From Mycobacterium spongiae (GTDB lineage Bacteria > Actinomycetota > Actinomycetes > Mycobacteriales > Mycobacteriaceae): a stretch of 64,000 bases of DNA. Made by a program: the position numbers and the translations under genes. Within the stretch, counting starts at the first letter, position 1, and each line of letters starts with the position of its first letter. Under the pieces are notes generated by a model. The model searched no databases. It saw only the letters and a list, made by a program, of their open reading frames with translations, and was not told the DNA's origin. The stretch covers positions 5,394,001 through 5,458,000 of the forward strand of contig NZ_CP046600.1 of the NCBI RefSeq assembly GCF_018278905.1, in the 5' to 3' direction. This document shows, in pieces, positions 26,157-36,613 of the stretch.

Positions 26157-26173
26157 TACGATCGAGCCTCGTG
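26157..26173 (+). promoter_or_regulatory. Probable leaderless promoter of embA-embB
   Basis: TACGAT (26157-26162) fits a mycobacterial -10 hexamer and lies 8 bases before the embA GTG at 26171, so transcription would start at or next to the first codon. The GGAGG at 26139 is too far upstream to serve as a ribosome site. In M. tuberculosis, ethambutol-resistance mutations at -12 and -16 before embA fall in this same short region. The segment around it looks conserved with H37Rv as I recall it, although the DNA further upstream is not. Confidence 0.55.
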
Positions 26174-29100
26174 CCCCACGACGGAAATGAGCGGTCTCCG
26201 CGGATCGCCCGCCTCCTAGCCGTCGTCTCCGGAATCGTGGGGCTGCTGGCATGCGCCGTCGTTCCGCTGCTTCCGGTCACCCAGACCACGGCGACGATCC
26301 TGTGGCCCCAGGGCGCGACCGCGAACGGCAACATCACCCAAGTCACCGCCCCCTTGGTGTCCGGCGCGCCGCGAGCGCTGGACATCTCCATCCCCTGCTC
26401 GGCGATGGCTACCCTGCCCGCCAAGGGCGGTCTGGTGTTGTCGACGCTCCCGGCCGACGGTGTCGATACCGGCAAGAGCGGGCTCTTCGTGCGCGCCAAC
26501 AAGAACACCGTCGTCGTCGCATTCCGCGACTCGGTGGCCGCGGTGGCGCCCCGCTCGGAGATCGCGGCGGGCCGCTGCAGCGTGCTGCACATCTGGGCCG
26601 ACATTGGCCAAGCCGGCGCAGACTTCGTCGGCATCCCGGGCGCGGCCGGCACACTGCCCGCCGAAAAGAAACCCCAGGTGGGCGGGATCTTCACCGACAT
26701 GAAAGTCGCCGCCCAGCCCGGCTTGTCGGCGCGCGTGGACATCGACACCCGCTTCATCACGAGACCGACGGCCCTCAAGACGATCGTGATGGTCCTGGGT
26801 TCGCTGGCAGTCCTCGGCGCCATCCTTGCCATGGCCGCCCTGGATCGGCTCAGCCGAGGCGGCGACACTCTGCGCAACTGGCGCTCGCCGATCTCCTGGC
26901 TGTCGCGACATCGGCCGCGGGTGCGCCGACCCTCCTGCTGGCGCGTCGGCGTGGCGACGTGGCTCACCGATGCCGGCGTGATCGCCACCCTGCTGCTCTG
27001 GCACCTCATCGGCGCGATCTCATCCGATGACGGCTACAACCTGACCATCGCCCGCGTCGCACCGGCGGCCGGCTATGTGGCCAACTACTACCGATACTTC
27101 GGGACAACCGAGGCACCCTTCGACTGGTATCTCGGTGTGCTGTCCGACATGGCCTCGGTGAGCACGGCCAGCGTGTGGATGCGCCTGCCGGCCACGCTGG
27201 CCGGTATCGCCTGCTGGCTGATCATCAGCCGCTTCGTTCTTCGGCGGCTGGGACCGGGAACCGGCGGGCTGGCAGCCAATCCGGTGGCGGTCTTCACCGC
27301 TGGCGCGGTGTTCTTGGCCGCCTGGCTGCCGTTCAACAATGGACTGCGGCCCGAGCCGTTGATCGCGCTGGGAACGCTCGTGACCTGGATGCTGGTCGAA
27401 CGCGCGATCGGGCTGCAGCGACTCGCTCCGGCCGCGGTCGCCGTCATCGTGGCCATGCTCACCGCGATGCTGGCGCCGCAAGGACTGGTCGCGGTGGCCG
27501 CGCTGCTGACCGGTGCGCGCGCGGTCGCCCAGCCGATCCGGCGGCGCCGGGCCTCCGATGGGCTGTTGGCGCCCCTGGCGGTGCTTGCGGCATCACTGTC
27601 GCTGATCACTGTGGTGGTGTTCCGCAACCAGACGCTGGCCACGGTGGCCGAGTCCGCGCGCATCAAGTACAAGGTCGGGCCGACGATCGCTTGGTACCAA
27701 GACCTGCTGCGGTACTACTTCCTCACCGTCGAGACCAACATCGAGGGATCGATGTCGCGGCGATTCGCGGTCCTGGTCATGCTGCTGTGCCTGTTCGGTG
27801 CGCTGGTGGTGCTGCTGCGCCGCGGCCGGGTGCCCGGTTTGGCCACGGGCCCGGCCTGGCGGTTGATCGGCACCACCGCCGTGGGTCTGCTGCTGCTGAC
27901 GTTCACGCCCACCAAGTGGGCCGTACAGTTCGGCGCGTTCGCCGGGCTGGCCGGCGCCCTCGGGGCCGTCACCGCGTTCACGTTCGCCCGTATCGGCCTG
28001 CATAGCCGCCGCAATCTGACGCTGTATGTCACCGCGTTGCTGTTCCTGTCGGCGTGGGCCACCTCGGGCATCAACGGGTGGTTCTATGTCGGCAACTACG
28101 GGGTGCCGTGGTACGACATCCAGCCAGTCATCGCCGGTCGCCCCGTGACAACGATGCTCTTGGTGTTGTCGATCCTCACCGGCCTCGTGGGCGCCTGGCA
28201 GCACTTCCGGATGGACTACGCCGGGCACACCGAAGTCAAAGACAACCGCCGCAACCGCATTCTGGCGTCCACGCCGCTGCTGGTGGTCGCGGTGATCATG
28301 GTCCTGGGCGAAGTCGGCTCGATGGCCAAGGCCGCGGTGTTCCGCTACCCGCTCTACACCACCGCCAAGGCCAACCTGGCCGCGACGCTGTCGGCGACCT
28401 CCTCCTCGTCGCAAAGTTGCGCGATGGCCGACGCCGTGTTGGCCGAACCCGACCCCAATACCTCCTTGCTGCCACCCGTTCCGGGTCAGACCTTCGGTCC
28501 GGACGGCCCGCTCGGTGGCAGCAATCCCGTCGGCTTCACACCCAAAGGCGTGGGCGAGGACCTCAAGTCCGACCCGGTGGTGACCAAACCGGGGCTGGTC
28601 AACTCCGACGCGTCACCCAACAAGCCCAACGCCGCCATCAGTGACTCAGCCGGCACCGCCGGCGGAAAGGGACCGGTCGGGATCAATGGGTCGCACGCGG
28701 CGCTGCCGTTCGGGCTGGATCCGGCGCGTACCCCGGTCATGGGCAGCTACGGCGCCGACGACCTGGCCGCCACGGCCACCTCGGCGTGGTATCAGTTGCC
28801 GCCGCGCGCTCCGGACCGGCCACTTGTGGTAGTCACCGCGGCCGGCGAAATCTGGTCATACAAAGAAGACGGCGACTTCATCTACGGGCAGTCGTTAAGA
28901 ATCCAGTGGGGCGTCACCGGCCCCGACGGCACCACCGCCCCCCTCGGTCTGGAATTCCCGATCGACATCGGGCCACCCCCCGCATGGCGCAACCTGCGCT
29001 TCCCGCTCGCGTCGGCCCCGCCGGAGGCCAACGCGGCGCGCATCGTCGCCAACGACCCCAACCTGAGCCCCGAACAGTGGTTCGCGTTTACGCCGCCCCG

Positions 29101-29506
29101 AGTGCCCGTCCTTGAAACGCTGCAACAGTTGATCGGGTCGCGGACTCCGGTGCTGATGGACATCGCCACCGCGGCCAATTTTCCTTGCCAGCGGCCGTTC
29201 TCCGAGCATCTGGGGATCGCCGAACTCCCGCAGTACCGCATCCTGCCCGACCACAAGCAAACGGCGGCGTCGTCGAATCTGTGGCAGTCCGGCGAGACCG
29301 GCGGTCCGTTCCTGTTCACCCAGGCGCTGCTGCGAACATCGACGATTGCCACCTATCTGCAAGGCGACTGGTATCGGGACTGGGGATCGGTGGAGCAGTA
29401 CTACCGCCTGGTGCCGGCCGAGAAAGCACCGGAAGCCGCCGTCGATGTAGGCGCGATCACCGTACCCGGCTGGAGCCGGCAAGGACCGATTAGGGCCCTC
29501 CCATGA
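26171..29506 (+). CDS. embA: Arabinosyltransferase EmbA (Rv3794)
   Basis: 1111 residues, GT53. The plan matches EmbC and EmbB: first helix (about 14-35), periplasmic domain, catalytic aspartates in ISSDDGYNL (D286/D287), [11 protein letters not shown] region, C-terminal carbohydrate-binding module (about 740-1111). A basic insertion (about 236-258) makes it longer than the 1094 residues of H37Rv. EmbA works with EmbB to branch the arabinan of arabinogalactan. The GTG start follows a -10 element directly. The stop overlaps the embB ATG (ATGA), so the two subunits are coupled. It is cut off from embC by the inserted genes. Confidence 0.96.
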   Translation: MPHDGNERSPRIARLLAVVSGIVGLLACAVVPLLPVTQTTATILWPQGATANGNITQVTAPLVSGAPRALDISIPCSAMATLPAKGGLVLSTLPADGVDTGKSGLFVRANKNTVVVAFRDSVAAVAPRSEIAAGRCSVLHIWADIGQAGADFVGIPGAAGTLPAEKKPQVGGIFTDMKVAAQPGLSARVDIDTRFITRPTALKTIVMVLGSLAVLGAILAMAALDRLSRGGDTLRNWRSPISWLSRHRPRVRRPSCWRVGVATWLTDAGVIATLLLWHLIGAISSDDGYNLTIARVAPAAGYVANYYRYFGTTEAPFDWYLGVLSDMASVSTASVWMRLPATLAGIACWLIISRFVLRRLGPGTGGLAANPVAVFTAGAVFLAAWLPFNNGLRPEPLIALGTLVTWMLVERAIGLQRLAPAAVAVIVAMLTAMLAPQGLVAVAALLTGARAVAQPIRRRRASDGLLAPLAVLAASLSLITVVVFRNQTLATVAESARIKYKVGPTIAWYQDLLRYYFLTVETNIEGSMSRRFAVLVMLLCLFGALVVLLRRGRVPGLATGPAWRLIGTTAVGLLLLTFTPTKWAVQFGAFAGLAGALGAVTAFTFARIGLHSRRNLTLYVTALLFLSAWATSGINGWFYVGNYGVPWYDIQPVIAGRPVTTMLLVLSILTGLVGAWQHFRMDYAGHTEVKDNRRNRILASTPLLVVAVIMVLGEVGSMAKAAVFRYPLYTTAKANLAATLSATSSSSQSCAMADAVLAEPDPNTSLLPPVPGQTFGPDGPLGGSNPVGFTPKGVGEDLKSDPVVTKPGLVNSDASPNKPNAAISDSAGTAGGKGPVGINGSHAALPFGLDPARTPVMGSYGADDLAATATSAWYQLPPRAPDRPLVVVTAAGEIWSYKEDGDFIYGQSLRIQWGVTGPDGTTAPLGLEFPIDIGPPPAWRNLRFPLASAPPEANAARIVANDPNLSPEQWFAFTPPRVPVLETLQQLIGSRTPVLMDIATAANFPCQRPFSEHLGIAELPQYRILPDHKQTAASSNLWQSGETGGPFLFTQALLRTSTIATYLQGDWYRDWGSVEQYYRLVPAEKAPEAAVDVGAITVPGWSRQGPIRALP

Positions 29507-32500
29507 GTGTCACGAACGACCACCAGCAGGCCAACGCCGCGGCTCCCGAACACGCCCGGAGCAATGTGCGACTGCTGCGCTGGGTGGCGACGGTCGCTGG
29601 CTTGATCGGCTTCGCGCTGTCGGTCGCCACGCCGCTGCTGCCCGTCGTTCAGACCACCGCGATGCTCAACTGGCCGCAAAACGGGCAACTCGACAGCGTG
29701 ACGGCGCCGTTGATCTCACTCACGCCGGTCGACCTGAAGGCCAGCGTGCCGTGCAGTGTGGTGCGAGACATGCCGGCCAAGGGCGGAGTGGTGCTGGGCA
29801 CCGCGCCGAAGCAAGGCAAGGACGCCAACCTTCAGGCGCTATTCCTCGTGGTGAGCCGCGACCGCGTGGACGTCACCGACCGCAATGTGGTGATCCTTTC
29901 CGTGCCGCGCGACCGGGTGGTGTCGCAACAATGCGAGCGCATCGAGATCACCTCCACACGCGCCGGTACTTTCGCCACCTTTGTCGGGCTCAAGGATCCA
30001 GCGGGTCAGCCGTTGCGCAGCGGTTACCCCGATCCGAACCTGCGACCGCAGATCGTCGGAGTATTCACCGACTTGGCCGGTCCCGCTCCGCCGGGTCTGC
30101 AGCTTTCGGCGACGATCGACACCCGGTTCTCCACCGCACCGACGAACCTGAAGCTACTGGCCATCATCGGTGCAATTGTGGCCACCGTCGTCGCGCTCGT
30201 CGCGTTGTGGCGCCTCGACCAGCTGGACGGCCGCCGGATGCGCCGGCTGATCCCGGCGAGCTGGCGCAACTTCACCATGGCCGACGCGACGGTGATCTTC
30301 GGGTTCCTCCTCTGGCACTTCATTGGGGCCAACTCGTCCGACGACGGTTACATCCTGGGCATGGCGCGGGTCGCCGAACGCGCCGGCTACATGTCCAATT
30401 ACTTCCGCTGGTTCGGCAGCCCCGAGGACCCGTTCGGCTGGTACTACAACCTGCTGGCGTTGATGACCCACGTCAGCGACGCCAGCCTGTGGATGCGGCT
30501 ACCGGACCTGTTCGCCGGTCTGGTGTGCTGGCTGCTGCTGTCGCGTGAGGTGCTGCCCCGGTTGGGGCCGGCGGTCGCGGCCAGCAGGCCTGCCGCCTGG
30601 GCAGCCGGCATGGTGTTGCTGACGGCGTGGATGCCGTTCAACAACGGTCTTCGCCCGGAACCGATCATCGCGCTCGGCTCGCTGGTCACCTACGTGCTGA
30701 TCGAGCGGTCCATGCGGTATAGCCGCCTGACCCCGGCGGCCCTGGCAATCGTCACCGCGGCGTTCACGCTGGGTGTGCAACCCACCGGTCTGATTGCGGT
30801 GGCCGCCTTGGTAGCCGGCGGCCGGCCGATCCTGCGGATCTTGGTGCGCCGCCATCGCCTGGTCGGCACGCTACCGTTGGTGGCGCCGATGCTGGCCGCC
30901 GGCACCATCATCCTCACCGTGGTGTTTGCCGACCAGTCCCTGTCAACGGTGTTGGAAGCCACCAGGATTCGCACCCAGATCGGACCTAGCCAGGCCTGGT
31001 ACACCGAGAACCTGCGCTACTACTATTTGATCCTGCCCACCGTCGACGGCTCGCTGTCGCGCCGATTCGGCTTCCTCATCACCGCGCTGTGCCTCTTCAC
31101 GGCCGTGTTCATCATGTTGCGGCGCAAGCGGATTCCCGGTGTGGCGCGGGGGCCGGCGTGGCGGCTGATGGGCGTCATCTTCGGCACCATGTTCTTCCTG
31201 ATGTTCACCCCTACCAAGTGGGTGCACCACTTCGGCCTTTTCGCCGCGGTGGGTGCGGCGATGGCGGCGCTCGCGACCGTATTGGTATCTCCATCGGTGC
31301 TGCGATGGTCACGCAACCGGATGGCATTCCTGGCGGCGTTGTTGTTCCTGCTGGCGTTGTGTTTCGCCACCACCAACGGCTGGTGGTATGTCTCCAGCTA
31401 TGGCGTGCCGTTCAACAGCACGATGCCGAAGATCGCCGGAATTACAGTCAGCACAATATTTTTCGCGCTCTTCGCAATCGCCGTGCTGTATGCGGCATGG
31501 CTGCATTTTGCTCCCCGCGGCAGTGGCGAGGGCCGGTTGGCCCGCGCATTGACCTCAGCCCCGGTGCCCATCGCCGCTGGGTTCATGGCGCTGGTCTTTG
31601 TTGCATCGATGGTGGCCGGGATCGTGCGCCAGTACCCCACCTACTCCAATGGTTGGTCCAACCTGCGGGCCTTTGTGGGCGGCTGCGGCCTGGCCGACGA
31701 CGTGCTCGTCGAACCGGACGCAAACGCCGGCTACATGCAGGCGTTGCCCGACCATTCGGGTTCTTGGGGTCCGTTGGGTCCACTGGGCGGCACCGACCCG
31801 GTGGGATTCTCGCCCAACGGAGTACCGAAACACACTGTGGCCGAGGCGATCGTGATGAAGCCGAACCAGCCCGGCACGGACTACGATTGGGACGCTCCGA
31901 CCACATTGAAGACACCAGGTATCAATGGGTCGACGGTGCCGCTGCCCTACCAACTCGATCCCGGACGGGTTCCGCTGGCCGGCACGTACACCACCGGACC
32001 GCAGCAACAGAGCAAGCTCGCATCGGCCTGGTACCCGCTGCCGAAACCAGACGACGGGCACCCACTGGTCGTGGTCACCGCCGCCGGCAAGATCGCCGGA
32101 AACAGCGTCTTGCACGGGTACACGCCCGGGCAGACGGTGGTCCTGGAGTACGCCAGACCCGGTCGGGGTCCGCTGGTGCCCGCCGGGCGGCTGGTCCCCG
32201 ACGATCTGTTCGGAGAGCAACCCAAGGCCTGGCGTAATCTGCGCTTTGCCCGCGACAAGATGCCCGCCGACGCCGTCGCGGTCCGGGTAGTGGCCGAGGA
32301 CCTGTCGTTGACGCCGGAGGACTGGATCGCGGTGACCCCGCCGCGAGTGCCGGAGCTGCGCTCGCTGCAGGAATACGTCGGCTCGACGCAGCCAGTTCTG
32401 CTGGATTGGGCTGTCGGACTGGCATTTCCGTGTCAGCAACCGATGTTGCACGTCAACGGCGTCACCGAGATCCCGAAGTTCCGGATCACGCCCGACTATC

Positions 32501-32742
32501 TGGCCAAGAAGCTGGACACCGACACCTGGGAAGACGGCGTCAACGGCGGCCTGCTCGGTATCACCGACCTGCTGTTGCGCGCCCATGTCATGGCCACGTA
32601 CCTGTCCCGCGACTGGGCGCGCGACTGGGGGTCGCTGCGCAAGTTCGACACCCTCGTGGATGCCCCGCCGGCGCGGCTCGACCTGGGCACCGCCACCCGC
32701 AGCGGCCTGTGGTCACCTGGGAAGATCCGCATCGCCCCGTAA
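29503..32742 (+). CDS. embB: Arabinosyltransferase EmbB (Rv3795), ethambutol target
   Basis: 1079 residues, GT53. It has the catalytic aspartates in [11 protein letters not shown] (D280/D281), the [11 protein letters not shown] region and a C-terminal carbohydrate-binding module. Met287 is the counterpart of M306 of M. tuberculosis, the main site of ethambutol-resistance mutations, and is the wild-type residue here. EmbB forms a complex with EmbA that adds the alpha-1,3 branch of arabinogalactan. It starts within the end of embA and is the last gene of the unit; a convergent small gene begins only 29 bases beyond. Confidence 0.97.
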   Translation: MSVTNDHQQANAAAPEHARSNVRLLRWVATVAGLIGFALSVATPLLPVVQTTAMLNWPQNGQLDSVTAPLISLTPVDLKASVPCSVVRDMPAKGGVVLGTAPKQGKDANLQALFLVVSRDRVDVTDRNVVILSVPRDRVVSQQCERIEITSTRAGTFATFVGLKDPAGQPLRSGYPDPNLRPQIVGVFTDLAGPAPPGLQLSATIDTRFSTAPTNLKLLAIIGAIVATVVALVALWRLDQLDGRRMRRLIPASWRNFTMADATVIFGFLLWHFIGANSSDDGYILGMARVAERAGYMSNYFRWFGSPEDPFGWYYNLLALMTHVSDASLWMRLPDLFAGLVCWLLLSREVLPRLGPAVAASRPAAWAAGMVLLTAWMPFNNGLRPEPIIALGSLVTYVLIERSMRYSRLTPAALAIVTAAFTLGVQPTGLIAVAALVAGGRPILRILVRRHRLVGTLPLVAPMLAAGTIILTVVFADQSLSTVLEATRIRTQIGPSQAWYTENLRYYYLILPTVDGSLSRRFGFLITALCLFTAVFIMLRRKRIPGVARGPAWRLMGVIFGTMFFLMFTPTKWVHHFGLFAAVGAAMAALATVLVSPSVLRWSRNRMAFLAALLFLLALCFATTNGWWYVSSYGVPFNSTMPKIAGITVSTIFFALFAIAVLYAAWLHFAPRGSGEGRLARALTSAPVPIAAGFMALVFVASMVAGIVRQYPTYSNGWSNLRAFVGGCGLADDVLVEPDANAGYMQALPDHSGSWGPLGPLGGTDPVGFSPNGVPKHTVAEAIVMKPNQPGTDYDWDAPTTLKTPGINGSTVPLPYQLDPGRVPLAGTYTTGPQQQSKLASAWYPLPKPDDGHPLVVVTAAGKIAGNSVLHGYTPGQTVVLEYARPGRGPLVPAGRLVPDDLFGEQPKAWRNLRFARDKMPADAVAVRVVAEDLSLTPEDWIAVTPPRVPELRSLQEYVGSTQPVLLDWAVGLAFPCQQPMLHVNGVTEIPKFRITPDYLAKKLDTDTWEDGVNGGLLGITDLLLRAHVMATYLSRDWARDWGSLRKFDTLVDAPPARLDLGTATRSGLWSPGKIRIAP

Positions 32743-32771
32743 CCGTGCGGCGTGCGCGATTCTCCCTCGAG

Positions 32772-33041
32772 CTAGCCGCTACGAGGATGGTGACCAAGTT
32801 CGGCCTGCATCGAGGCGACTCGCTGCCGGGCGCGGGCGTCCGCGTGTTGCTGTTGTGCCGCCGTGACGACGAGGGCATCTGGGCCGGGAAACACCGTTGC
32901 CACATGGCCGTCGCCAAGCCAGCGCACCACATACGGCGGCGCGCCGTCGGTGCCGCGGACCTCGGTGATCAGGCCGCGCTGATCCGCTTGATCCGTGATC
33001 GTGCCCTTGATCACGAGCCAGTCGCCCACGTCGGCCTTCAC
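32772..33041 (-). CDS. DUF1918 small protein
   Basis: 89 residues. The core (KADVGDWLVIKG, then RGLITEVRG and PPYVVRWLGDGHVATVFPGPDA) is the SH3-like DUF1918 domain found in many actinobacteria, function unknown. GTG 33041 is chosen because an AGGGGG ribosome site lies about 7 bases upstream and the domain starts at once; the frame is open 126 bases further but without family similarity. The C-terminal 20 residues are a polar Gln/Ala/His-rich helix. It is convergent with embB and divergent from the membrane-protein gene. Confidence 0.82.
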   Translation of the reverse strand: MKADVGDWLVIKGTITDQADQRGLITEVRGTDGAPPYVVRWLGDGHVATVFPGPDALVVTAAQQQHADARARQRVASMQAELGHHPRSG

Positions 33042-33139
33042 TGTCGACCCCCTGTCGGCTGCCGCAATCCTCAACTGCCGAAACGAGTGTGCGGCAGTAC
33101 CGGTACGCCCGACCAGGGCCATAGGTGATCGATGTCGCA

Positions 33140-33160
33140 ATAGAGGACTTCCGCCTCTAT
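33140..33160. promoter_or_regulatory. Perfect inverted repeat between divergent genes
   Basis: Arms ATAGAGG (33140-33146) and CCTCTAT (33154-33160) flank ACTTCCG. It lies about 99 bases upstream of the DUF1918 gene and 68 bases upstream of the membrane-protein gene, the place for an operator acting on both. A transcribed hairpin is the alternative. Confidence 0.45.
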
Positions 33161-33227
33161 CACTCACGCTGAATCACATGGTCCGATAGAAGTTGTCTGG
33201 GATGGCTCGTCAGATGGAGGTACGGTC

Positions 33228-33692
33228 ATGAGCACTTCTCAGTTACAACCAAGGACGCAGATGTTGGCTCGGGTCCTCGGTCCTTTTACTGTCATTGTCT
33301 GCATCACCGCCGTGGCGCGCGCCTCGGACATGTCGGCGCTGCTCTCGCAATTTGAGGCGAATTCGCTGTGGACCTGGGTGGCCGGCGCCTTCGTTCTGGT
33401 GTTCGGCCTGATTATGGTCGCCGCGCATCAGTACTGGCGGGGCGCCGCGGCGATCATTGTGTCGCTTTTCGGCTGGCTTATCACGCTGCGCGGGCTCATG
33501 CTGCTGGCGTTTCCCAAGGCGTTCGTTTCCCTGGCCAACGCCATGATGGACGCGCAAGGGCTGTGGGTCGCGCTCTGCATCGCCTTCGCCGTGGTGGGGC
33601 TATATCTGACCTACGTCGGCTGGATGTCGGCGCCCGACCAACCGGCGCCACAAACGGAAAGGTCCGCCAAGGATCTTCCGCGCGCCGCCTGA
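33228..33692 (+). CDS. Four-helix membrane protein of unknown function
   Basis: 154 residues with four hydrophobic segments (about 14-31, 46-67, 71-93, 107-132) and a polar tail rich in Pro and charged residues. No catalytic motif is visible and I do not recognise the family beyond small actinobacterial membrane proteins. The ATG follows a strong GGAGG ribosome site by 8 bases. It is divergent from the DUF1918 gene and shares with it a region containing an inverted repeat. Confidence 0.7.
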   Translation: MSTSQLQPRTQMLARVLGPFTVIVCITAVARASDMSALLSQFEANSLWTWVAGAFVLVFGLIMVAAHQYWRGAAAIIVSLFGWLITLRGLMLLAFPKAFVSLANAMMDAQGLWVALCIAFAVVGLYLTYVGWMSAPDQPAPQTERSAKDLPRAA

Positions 33693-33762
33693 GGTTGCGT
33701 TCAGGACGCACGAGAACTTGTAGGTCTGCCTCATTGCGCGCTGAATCGGCAATACTCGCGAC

Positions 33763-35559
33763 ATGAGCGAGTACGACCCAGAGCCCGTCGACCGGTTGCC
33801 CTACTCGACGCCGGAGAAGTCACGGCGGTACCAAACCGACCGCTATCGCGGTGCCGCAGGACTCAATTGGTACCACACCGATCCCACTCTGCAAGCCACG
33901 ATGGCGTACTACCTGCAGCCCAACGAGCTGACGGTGGTGGAACCGCACTTGACGCGCATCGGTCAGTTAATGGGCGGGCCGGTCGCACGGTGGGCTGACG
34001 AGACCGACCGCAATCCGCCCCGGCTGGAGCGCTACGACCGCTGGGGACACGACATCAGCCAGGTCGTGATGCCCGCCTCATTCATCGAGTCCAAACGCGC
34101 GGTGCTGGATGCCCAGAGCGCGCTGCGGACCGAAGCCCGCCGGGCCTCGCTGAGTTCGTCGTTGGCGATGTTTGCCTCCAACTACCTGCTCAACCAGGCA
34201 GACATTGGAATGGGCTGCGCGCTCGGCACCGGCGGTGGCATGGTGCAGTCGCTGGTAGCTGCGTACGCGCCGGCCGACGTGCGGGAGCACGTGCTGGCCA
34301 AGTTCGATTCCGGTGAATGGGCCGGTGAAACAGCGCAGCTGCTGACCGAACGAACCGGGGGCTCCGACCTGGGAGCTCTCGAGACGACGGCTCGACGGAC
34401 CGGCGCCGGGGACGGCGCCTGGCTGCTCAACGGCTTCAAGTGGTTTGCATCGAACTGCGCCGGCGAGGCATTCGTCGTCCTCGCCAAACCCGAAGGCGCC
34501 CCGGATTCGACCCGTGGCGTCGCCAATTTCCTGGTGTTGCGGACCCGCCGCGACGGCTCCCGTAACGGGATACGGGTCCGTCGCCTCAAAGACAAGCTCG
34601 GCACCCGATCGGTCGCGTCCGGTGAGGTCGAATTCGTCGACGCCGAAGCGTTCTTGCTGTCCGGCGAGCCCACCGGCCCAGAGGCCGCAGCCGGCCCGTC
34701 CGACGGCAAGGGCCTTGGCCGCATGATGGAGTTGACCAACGCCGCGCGGCTAGGCATCGCGCTCTTCGCGCTCGGCAACGCACGCCGCGCCTTGGTGGAG
34801 TCGCTGTGCTACGCACGGCAGCGCCAGGCGTTCGGCGGGGCGCTGATCGACAAACCGCTGATGCGCCGCAAGCTGGCCGAGCTGATCGTCGACGTTGAAG
34901 CCGCCCAAGCCCTGGTGTTCGACGGCACTGGCGCCACCAACCACCGCCAGCCCCGGAGGATGCGACAACGTATCGCCGTGCCGGTCACCAAGCTGAAGGT
35001 CTGCCGCCTGGGCATCACCGCGGCATCAGACGCGATCGAGATCCACGGCGGCAACGGGTATATCGAAAGCTGGCCGGTGGCGCGGTTGCTGCGCGACGCA
35101 CAGGTCAACACCATCTGGGAGGGCCCCGACAACATCCTGTGTCTCGATGTGCGTCGGGGTATCGAGCAGAACCAGGCCCACGAGACCCTGTTGGCGCGGC
35201 TGCGTGATGCGGTGTCGGTGTCCAACGACGACGAGACGACGCGCCTGGTCACCGGCCGCATCGAGGATCTCGATGCGACAATCACCGCATGGGCCAAACT
35301 CGACAGGCAGGTGGCCGAGGCACGGCTGTTCCCGCTAGCCCAATTCATGGGCGACGTCTACGCGGCTGCGTTGCTCACCGAGCAGACCGCGTGGGAACGA
35401 GAAGCCCGCGGCACCGACCGAAAAGCGCTCGTCGCCCGGCTGTACGCGGGCCGGTATCTAGCCGACCGTGGGCCGCTGCGCGGCATCGACGCTGACACGG
35501 ACGAGGCCCTGGATCGATTCGACGAACTCGCAGACGGTGCTTTCACGGACCATCCGTAG
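33763..35559 (+). CDS. fadE35: Acyl-CoA dehydrogenase FadE35-like (Rv3797)
   Basis: A 598-residue flavoprotein of the acyl-CoA dehydrogenase superfamily. It has an N-terminal helical domain, the middle strand domain (MTERTGGSDLG-like stretch LTERTGGSDLGALE; KWFASN), and the C-terminal helical domain with RQAFGGALIDKPLMRRKLAEL and IHGGNGYIESWPVARLLRDAQVNTIWEG. The last segment and the long C-terminal extension are shared with AidB-type members rather than short-chain dehydrogenases. The arginine and glutamine residues that hold FAD are present; substrate unknown. In H37Rv the IS1557 transposase gene follows; here it is absent. Confidence 0.88.
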   Translation: MSEYDPEPVDRLPYSTPEKSRRYQTDRYRGAAGLNWYHTDPTLQATMAYYLQPNELTVVEPHLTRIGQLMGGPVARWADETDRNPPRLERYDRWGHDISQVVMPASFIESKRAVLDAQSALRTEARRASLSSSLAMFASNYLLNQADIGMGCALGTGGGMVQSLVAAYAPADVREHVLAKFDSGEWAGETAQLLTERTGGSDLGALETTARRTGAGDGAWLLNGFKWFASNCAGEAFVVLAKPEGAPDSTRGVANFLVLRTRRDGSRNGIRVRRLKDKLGTRSVASGEVEFVDAEAFLLSGEPTGPEAAAGPSDGKGLGRMMELTNAARLGIALFALGNARRALVESLCYARQRQAFGGALIDKPLMRRKLAELIVDVEAAQALVFDGTGATNHRQPRRMRQRIAVPVTKLKVCRLGITAASDAIEIHGGNGYIESWPVARLLRDAQVNTIWEGPDNILCLDVRRGIEQNQAHETLLARLRDAVSVSNDDETTRLVTGRIEDLDATITAWAKLDRQVAEARLFPLAQFMGDVYAAALLTEQTAWEREARGTDRKALVARLYAGRYLADRGPLRGIDADTDEALDRFDELADGAFTDHP

Positions 35560-35606
35560 CTTCAGGAGATCTGTTTCGGACCCGACGGCTAAGCGGCGTG
35601 CTCGGT

Positions 35607-36521
35607 TCAGGCTCTGGTGTCGAACCGGTAGGAGTCAGCGTCGCGGGCGATGGTGCCAGCGACGGGTTCCGGGAAGTGGCTGCCAATGAAGAGCGTCTCG
35701 GAATCGGCGAGTTCGTGAAGAACCATGCGCCTCGTGCCGGTGCTGGCCGCGGGGTTCTCATCGGCCGCGTTGGCCCATTCGGGATGAGCGATCTGACATG
35801 GGTGGTGGAAGCTGTCACCGGAGAGGAACGCTTTCTCGCCGCCGGAGGTGATTTCGACTGCCACATGGCCCGGCGTGTGCCCGGGTGTGGGGACAAGCCG
35901 CAATCCTGGTACCAATACGTGGTCCATGTCGACGAGCAGCGCAAGACCGGCATCGACAATGGGCTGCACCGATTCCTGGTAGACAGCAACCTGGGTCTTA
36001 CTCACTCGCTGCGCCCACGGCTCCAGGTCGCCGCCGACATCGCTCGGATCAGTGGGCGACGACTGACTTTGCGCCCTCCAATGGTCATGCTCCCGGCGAG
36101 CGAAGAGATATCGCGAGTTGGGAAACGTCGGCTTCCAGCGGTCGCCGTCGAGGAAGGTGTTCCAGCCGACGTGATCCATGTGCAGATGGGTGCACACCAC
36201 GGCGTCGACATCGGCAGGGTTGAAGCCAGCTTTCAGGAAGCGTTCGAGGAACCCGGTCCGCCGGTGCGCCCATTCGGGAACCACCACGTTTTCCTTGTTA
36301 TCGCCGACACAGGTGTCGACCACGACAAGCTTGCCGCCGTGCTCAACAACGAATGCCTGCACGACCCCAAGCAGTTCACCGGTTGCATCGACGAAACGAT
36401 CGTCCAGCCACGCTAGTTCGGCAAGGGCGTCGGGCGCTGCGCTCGGGATGGTGTTCGACAACCCGATGACGTCCTGCTCATAGACCGAGGTAACTGTCGT
36501 CGAGCCGATCTGAATCTTCAT
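35607..36521 (-). CDS. Metallo-beta-lactamase-fold hydrolase
   Basis: A 304-residue protein with the metal-binding HLHMDH motif (112-117), a further His in PTPGHTPGHVAVE and the bridging Asp in LSGDSFHH. The arrangement is that of quorum-quenching lactonases and methyl-parathion-hydrolase-like enzymes in this superfamily, which cleave lactones or esters. No signal peptide. It is convergent with fadE35 (47 bases) and lies 92 bases upstream of the accD4 end on the same strand as the mycolate genes. Substrate not inferable. Confidence 0.85.
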   Translation of the reverse strand: MKIQIGSTTVTSVYEQDVIGLSNTIPSAAPDALAELAWLDDRFVDATGELLGVVQAFVVEHGGKLVVVDTCVGDNKENVVVPEWAHRRTGFLERFLKAGFNPADVDAVVCTHLHMDHVGWNTFLDGDRWKPTFPNSRYLFARREHDHWRAQSQSSPTDPSDVGGDLEPWAQRVSKTQVAVYQESVQPIVDAGLALLVDMDHVLVPGLRLVPTPGHTPGHVAVEITSGGEKAFLSGDSFHHPCQIAHPEWANAADENPAASTGTRRMVLHELADSETLFIGSHFPEPVAGTIARDADSYRFDTRA

Positions 36522-36613
36522 GCCGCGCGGCCAGTCTCCTCACCCCCCGCGCCCACCCTACTGATCGTTTGGCGACACGAGGGCAAAGGTCTCGCAGGCG
36601 TCGGTGGCCAGGT

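Noticed and set aside
35560..36613. Search for IS1557 or another insertion sequence next to fadE35, where H37Rv has one
   Set aside because: No transposase frame or terminal inverted repeats are seen; a hydrolase gene is present instead.
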